Source of the DNA: Haplomitrium mnioides | Lineage: Eukaryota; Marchantiophyta; Haplomitriopsida; Calobryales | Assembly: GCA_049999725.1 (NCBI GenBank) | Contig: JBNGIS010038736.1 | Location: forward strand, 1-33,909 | Reading direction: 5' to 3' | Length of the DNA stretch: 33,909 nt | Shown: one piece after another, positions 29,571 through 33,909 of the stretch | How the letters are laid out: the number at the start of each line of letters is the position of its first letter | Position numbering within the stretch: position 1 is the stretch's first letter | The notes under the pieces: generated by a model | The model's input: only the letters and a program-made list of their open reading frames with translations | Database searches by the model: none | What the model was told of the DNA's origin: nothing | Translations under genes and position numbers: made by a program

Positions 29571-30450
29571 CTTGCTTCAACTGCAACAATCTGCCCTGCT
29601 CGCGTCCTGGCTGTTCGATCAGTCTCCCTCCTCATGAAGTGAGTTGCCTCCTCCTTCTCCTCTATTCCTCGAATTCAACCACCTGCGAAATGGTTCCTCT
29701 GATTGTTGGCTCCCTGGACAGAGCTCCCTAGCACCCGATCACTCCTTGCGCAAAAATCCTTCTTCAATCTGAATCCTCCTCTTGCATGACCTCCTTCTGA
29801 GATAGTGAATTCCTGCGGCTACGATGATCTCCTCTGCGACATAATCATCTGCGATAAATCCATGTCCTCACCCTGGTATTCAAAACCTCCTTGCCAAATC
29901 TCCTCAATTCGATTCCCTCTTTGCTCATTCCAGTCCTTTTGAATTCTCTTGAGGATTTTTCCAAGCAACTTGGTGCCTCGAAGATCCATCCCCTTGCACA
30001 AAGAATGAGCTCGCCGAAGCAAACTCACCACCTGAACTCTTACACAGATTTTTCTGAAGATTTTCTGCAATTTTTAATTGCTCTAAAATTGTTGTTGCAC
30101 ACAAGTACACTCACAAAGAAGCATGCTCTAGCCTTTGGTGCTGAGAGCCAGCATATGACTCAAAGCTCCACAATGCCCTCTTATGGCGGCCACTCACCCC
30201 TTGAACCACAAATCTTTCCGCCGCCTCCATTATCGCCTTAACGTTCTTCCATTTTAGGGTTTCCTACCAAATGTGGTGGCGTTCAACCCCTCATAAATTT
30301 GATATTAAATGGTTCTCAAAATTCGCTTGCTTCAACCTTCTATGTCATGCTCCAAGAAATGGCAGAATAGCACTTCCTTATAGCCAGAAGACACCACTTT
30401 GTTGTTTTACGATGACTCTGCTCATCTTTGTACTCCACTACAAGCTCTTG
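29571..30450 (-). other. Upstream flank of the transporter-like frame
   Basis: A minus-strand frame at 30070-29819 (83 residues) reads GTKLLGKILKRIQKDWNEQR and IEEIWQGGFEYQGEDMDL. It looks protein-like but I do not recognise it. A short ATG frame from about 30231 (MEAAERFVVQGVSGRHKRAL) lies further upstream. These may be 5' exon or leader pieces of the captured transcript or an unrelated fragment. Confidence 0.3.
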
Positions 30451-30512
30451 CATAAGCCTCTTCAATCCCCTATCTCAGGACCTAACAATTGTACAATAGG
30501 AAAAAAGCTTAC

Positions 30513-31860
30513 CAATAGCTTCTCAAAGCTAGAGTAAAATGAAGATATTTTTGACTTCTCGGTGTAGATAGAGTACTCCATCTTAGCTTCTTCCCAAGAG
30601 CTGTAGTAGACTTTGGAGCAAAAAATCTTTATCATAACTGCCAAAACTTTATGTCTTTCTAGTTTTCAAGACATTTCTTCAATTGAAAGCTCTCTGGGTT
30701 CCACACATTTCAAAATTGAAGTTTTTACTTTGATCGAAAGACCCTAAAGAGACCTTCATGATGTCCTCTTCATGTCCTCCATTCTCAACAATCCTCTGAC
30801 CTTAAGCTTCAAGCCCCTCACCTAATTTTTCTCCCACATACAAAAAATGCTTTACTGTAAATCCCAGAGCTCACCATTTTGGAATGCCAATTGGAACCAA
30901 TCATCTTGAGAAGTGACAGTCTTATCAAGAGTCAACTTTGGCTCGATCTCCAAAGTCTCCAACACCAATTCCTTTTTTTGTTTTCGGGATAACACCATCC
31001 CACTCTCCGTGTACCTCTAATGCTAATATTTGATCTTCTAAATCAACGTCATCTCCAATTTGTTCCTTTGGTCGTATTGTCATTTGTTGCAAACATGCAA
31101 GCCTCTATTGGAGTCAATCCTACATAAACATAACAACTATAGAGCAAAAGCATAGGATTTTTTTGCTCTGAATTTGGTGATTAAAAGTTTCCTCGCAATA
31201 GCACTATAATTCCCTCTTTCAATCTTGTATCTATACTTGTCAGGGTTCCTCAGATTAAACTCTGACTTATCTTTTAACCTGCACTTCAGGTCAACCAAAA
31301 CAATAAAGAAAATATACACATACTTGTTTGTAAGCATCTTTTGCGCCAAAAGCTCCACAAAATCCTCATTCAACCTCATAATTTTGAGTGGCCCCTAGTT
31401 ATCCATTCCTAGTTTTGGTAGGTTAAGAGTTTCCAACCAAATCGTTGTTGTTTCCTCCTGAACTTTGCATCACTGGATTGCAAACTTCCTAATTTTGTTT
31501 TTGTCTTCCTTAGGCACTGTCTAAGGCTCTACTTGCTCTCACTCTTGAAAGGTCCAAAGACCCTTGTGCACTGTCTTTCTAGCTCTTGACTTTGGAGGCT
31601 GAACTAGATCCCACTCTCCTTCCTCCTCTGAGCTGCTAGAGGGTGAAGATAATGTGGCGCCTGAAGATGAATCAGTTGGAGATTGGGAGGGGACTAGCTC
31701 CTCCTCAATAATTGGTGGGGGCACAGACTTCTTCTTTGGGATGGTTTGCTTCTTTTTTTTTTGAGCCTTGACTTGCTCCATCTCCTTTCTCTTTTTGGCG
31801 GTTGATGGCTCTATTGTTGCTGCTACTAACATAGTCGATACGCTTGGATATGACACTAGT
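30513..31860 (-). pseudogene. Linker and ParB-like exon of the ParB-methyltransferase gene, right copy
   Basis: The minus-strand reading begins with a lysine run (KAQKKKKQTIPKKK), proline/serine and acidic stretches (SSSSEEEGEWDLVQPPKSRA), then RLNEDFVELLAQKMLTNKYV, FIVLVDLKC, YRYKIERGNYSAIARKLLIT (GGNHS box decayed to RGNYS), CYVYVGLTPIEA, later GLWDLQ-type and EELSIEEMS-type blocks, ending FYSSFEKLL at the donor TTG|GTAAGC (30513/30511). It confirms the exon limits of the left copy, including the uninterrupted sequence across the gypsy insertion point. Multiple stops and frameshifts make it dead. Confidence 0.6.
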
Positions 31861-32104
31861 TGCTGATTGTGTACCCCCTACTTTGGCTTCAGTAGTTTCA
31901 TACAAAAGACGAGCTTGATAAAGTCTCAATCTACCCGTTTCACGTCTAACTAAGCACTCACAAAGTCAGACAAATATTAAGAAAACTGAAAACCAAAAAC
32001 AAAATAATCATTAATGTAACACAAAATATCTCCATAATATAATGAGGATTTTAAAGTTCTAAGACATGAAGTCTAAAAAAAAAAAGATGCTGGACTCCAA
32101 ATGA

Positions 32105-32460
32105 GGATAGATAAGGGAGTCTATGCGCATAAGAGCTCACGAGTCCATGCGCGCATGGACTACGTAATCGATGCACGCTTGTAAATAGGAGTCCATGCTT
32201 GTATAGACTCCGGAGTCCTTGCGGCAATAAACTCCGGAGTCCATGTGCGCAAGGACTCTCATGTAGAATCGGGCATGGACTACAAAGTCAATGCAAGCTT
32301 GTACACGGGAGTTCATGCGCACATGGACTACGGAGTCAATGCACTCTTGTACATTAGAGTCCATGTATGCATGAACTCTAGAGTCGATATACGCTTGTAC
32401 TCGGGAGTCAATGTGCGCATGGACTCATGAGCCCTTGCCCGAAAGAACCCTCGAGCAACT
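32105..32460. repeat. 24-bp-period palindrome array, right copy, first intron
   Basis: About fifteen units are visible, the clearest being AGTCCATGCGCGCATGGACT at 32142-32161 with spacers such as ACGT, CCGG and ACGG. Every second unit tends to be of the CGATGCACGCTTGTA type, so the array may have a 48-bp higher-order period. It sits in the intron between the HLYLF exon and the linker exon, as in the left copy. Confidence 0.85.
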
Positions 32461-32510
32461 TTACAAAGACAACAAATGAAAAAAAAGTTTCTCATCCTAC
32501 CATGCCATCG

Positions 32511-32775
32511 TTGAAGGCCGCCTCCAAATCCTTTGTAAGTATGTCCCTTGAGTCCATCTCTACAAAGCAAAACCCTTTTTCGTGAGACCTTGAAGAGGGT
32601 AATGCCATCCTCTGACTGCTTAAGCGTCCCGATGTGGGCTCTCTGGCCCTCTCGAATCATGGTTAATTGGACCAAAAGACCCATGTTGAAATTTTCACCT
32701 TCACGAGGAAAAAGATAAAGGTGATACTCAATGCCTTTCATGGTTCCACAACAAAGTATCCATTCTCAATCTAAC
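32511..32775 (-). pseudogene. First recognised exon of the ParB-methyltransferase gene, right copy
   Basis: Reads MKGIEYHLYLFPREGENFNM, GLLVQLTMIREGQRAHIGTL and KQSEDGITLFKVSRKRVLL, matching 2189-2498 residue by residue with many conservative changes, and ends at the donor ATG|GTAGGA (32511/32510). Upstream the similarity stops at about 32775, where sequence of the divergent transposase-like gene begins directly. The intergenic region and the exon's 5' end have been deleted. Confidence 0.55.
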
Positions 32776-32779
32776 TTTT

Positions 32780-33909
32780 GAGATTTATGTTCGCAAAAAG
32801 GTGCTACTTTTGCTTGACAGGTAGAGATTGGTTCAAACCACATTTTTTTGGAGGTAAGCAATGGAATACCCAAAACATCAAGTGTGATGGCGAGTATTTT
32901 GGGGAAAAGGATGGCCTTTGTTGAGCAAGATAGGTATATCCAAAAAGATCAAAAATGTGAACCCTATATACGCATAGGGTCCAAGAGTGAATCCAATACG
33001 TGCATAGGAACAATGAGTGAACAATTTGCGTGCGAAGGATCAAAGAGGGAACCCAATGCCTAGATAAAATCCAAGACTCAACTTTCTGTTGGCCTTCAAT
33101 CTTTGTTGTTGATCAAGCGGTCAAAGTTGAATCTTTCTTTTGACAACTCCAAAAGATCAATAGAAAGACATTCAAGCCTGATTTTTCAAATGGCTATGAA
33201 CCTTTCTTCATCCTCATTTAATGAAGACCTTGAAATTCAAGATCCAAATGTATTTGTCCAAAACACAAAAAGCATACAATCTTTGGACAATTTCAATTTT
33301 TGGAGATGATTCATTGTCACTGATAGCACTACTCAAACAACAAATAATTTCTACTCAAGTTGGACCTCTCAATGAGATTAGGAAAGCTGTAACAAACCAA
33401 ATTCTTTTGGAGAAATCTTCATACAATAGTTTGGGAAATGATTCTAGCAAAGAGTCTTAGTCAATCAACATTTCTTTGGAGTTATCGCTAAGGGCACTGA
33501 TTATGCTACAAAAAATCATTTCCCAATGTTCAAGATATTGATGAAGATTTTTTTTGATGTAGTCTAATTCTTTCAATTGTTAAGGTGGTATTCATCCTTT
33601 GAAAAATTATTGTGAAAGAACAAACAATGTTATTGATGATGCTCAAGATCTTCAGGACGATGAACTGTCTCGGATGGTTGGATTCGCCTACGAATCGAAT
33701 TGATCAACGCTACAAAAGAATTCTTTGTTTAAACAAAAACCCAAATGAGTAAACACCTTACGTAAAAATTCTTTGCAGATAGTCCATCATGACGAGAGCT
33801 TTGTGAAGAAAAAGATTGATCCAATATCAATTTTGAAATTGAGGAAAATTTCATTTTTTTGAAATAATTGCTAGTCATTGTCCAAGATAAACATTTTGAA
33901 ATTGTGAGA
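32780..33909 (+). pseudogene. Transposase-like gene, right copy, broken, runs off the right edge
   Basis: Matching blocks with the left copy are KGATFA-type text near 32800, EVSNGIPKTSSVMASILGKR at 32848-32910 (left: EVSNGVPRASSVMTSILGKK), FQMAMNLSSSSFNEDLEIQD and NVFVQNTKSIQSLDNFNF at 33187-33300 (left: SVFVQNTKNIQSMDNFYF), and HHDESFVKKK near 33790. It continues past 33909. The Cys-rich block is degraded to FF..NN in place of CC..NN. Conservative substitutions over nucleotide divergence show the ancestor was coding; frameshifts near 33300 and stops show this copy is not. Confidence 0.5.
32960..33065. repeat. 30-bp-period palindrome array (type B), right copy
   Basis: Units such as ACCCTATATACGCATAGGGT at 32961-32980, with about 10-bp spacers (CCAAGAGTGA), recur three to four times. 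It lies in the transposase-like gene between the SILGK block and the FVQNTK block, the same place as the left array at 1339-1465. Confidence 0.75.

Larger units (their letters stand above)
25825..33909. mobile_element. Right, inverted copy of the large element
   Basis: This is the mirror of 1-8556: the ParB-methyltransferase gene runs on the minus strand (32775 to 25825) and the transposase-like gene diverges on the plus strand (32780 to beyond the window). Exon order, splice donors, the 98-nt intron and the palindrome arrays correspond. The copy is truncated within the last methyltransferase exon, lacks the intergenic promoter stretch, and has a foreign segment of about 3.5 kb (about 27000-30450) in its large intron. 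Confidence 0.7.

Overview
The window looks like nuclear DNA of a land plant with a large, repeat-filled genome. It is AT-rich and contains a Ty3/gypsy chromovirus, a Ty1/copia element, gag-only LTR-element units, satellite DNA, a plant-type nucleotide-sugar transporter copy, and small introns with plant-like splice sites. I cannot name the species. Nearly every coding region is decayed by stops, frameshifts or insertions. The transporter copy is the only long open frame.

The outer thirds (1-8556 and about 25825-33909) are two inverted copies of one large element that I do not recognise as a described family. Each copy holds two divergent genes. The outward gene encodes the N-terminal part of a transposase-like protein (1-1676 minus; 32780-33909 plus). 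The inward gene (2189-8556 plus; 32775-25825 minus) encodes, in order, a conserved unknown exon, a basic/acidic linker, a ParB/sulfiredoxin-like domain and an amino-DNA-methyltransferase of the N6-adenine/N4-cytosine class. The copies share exon order, splice-donor positions, a 98-nt intron at the same place, and introns filled with short palindromic minisatellites. A third partial copy lies at 24098-25311.

The minisatellites are arrays of a 20-bp palindrome (consensus AGTCCATGCGCGCATGGACT, or ACCCTATACGCGTATAGGGT) separated by spacers of about 4, 10 or 17 bp, giving periods of 24, 30 or 37 bp. They lie inside or beside the element's genes in both copies. A DNA-methylase/ParB-like protein together with arrays of CG-centred palindromes is the most interesting possibility here.

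Later events cut up the element. A chromovirus (2908-5620, target duplication CACAA) split the linker/ParB exon of the left copy. About 3.5 kb carrying a UDP-galactose/UDP-glucose-transporter-like open frame (28410-29570 minus) lies in the large intron of the right copy. Between the copies are three minus-strand gag/leader units (9796-18975), a 5'-truncated Ty1/copia element (18976-22770) and a ~98-bp satellite (22780-23390). A 100-N assembly gap lies at 2748-2847. I see no tRNA, rRNA or CRISPR array.
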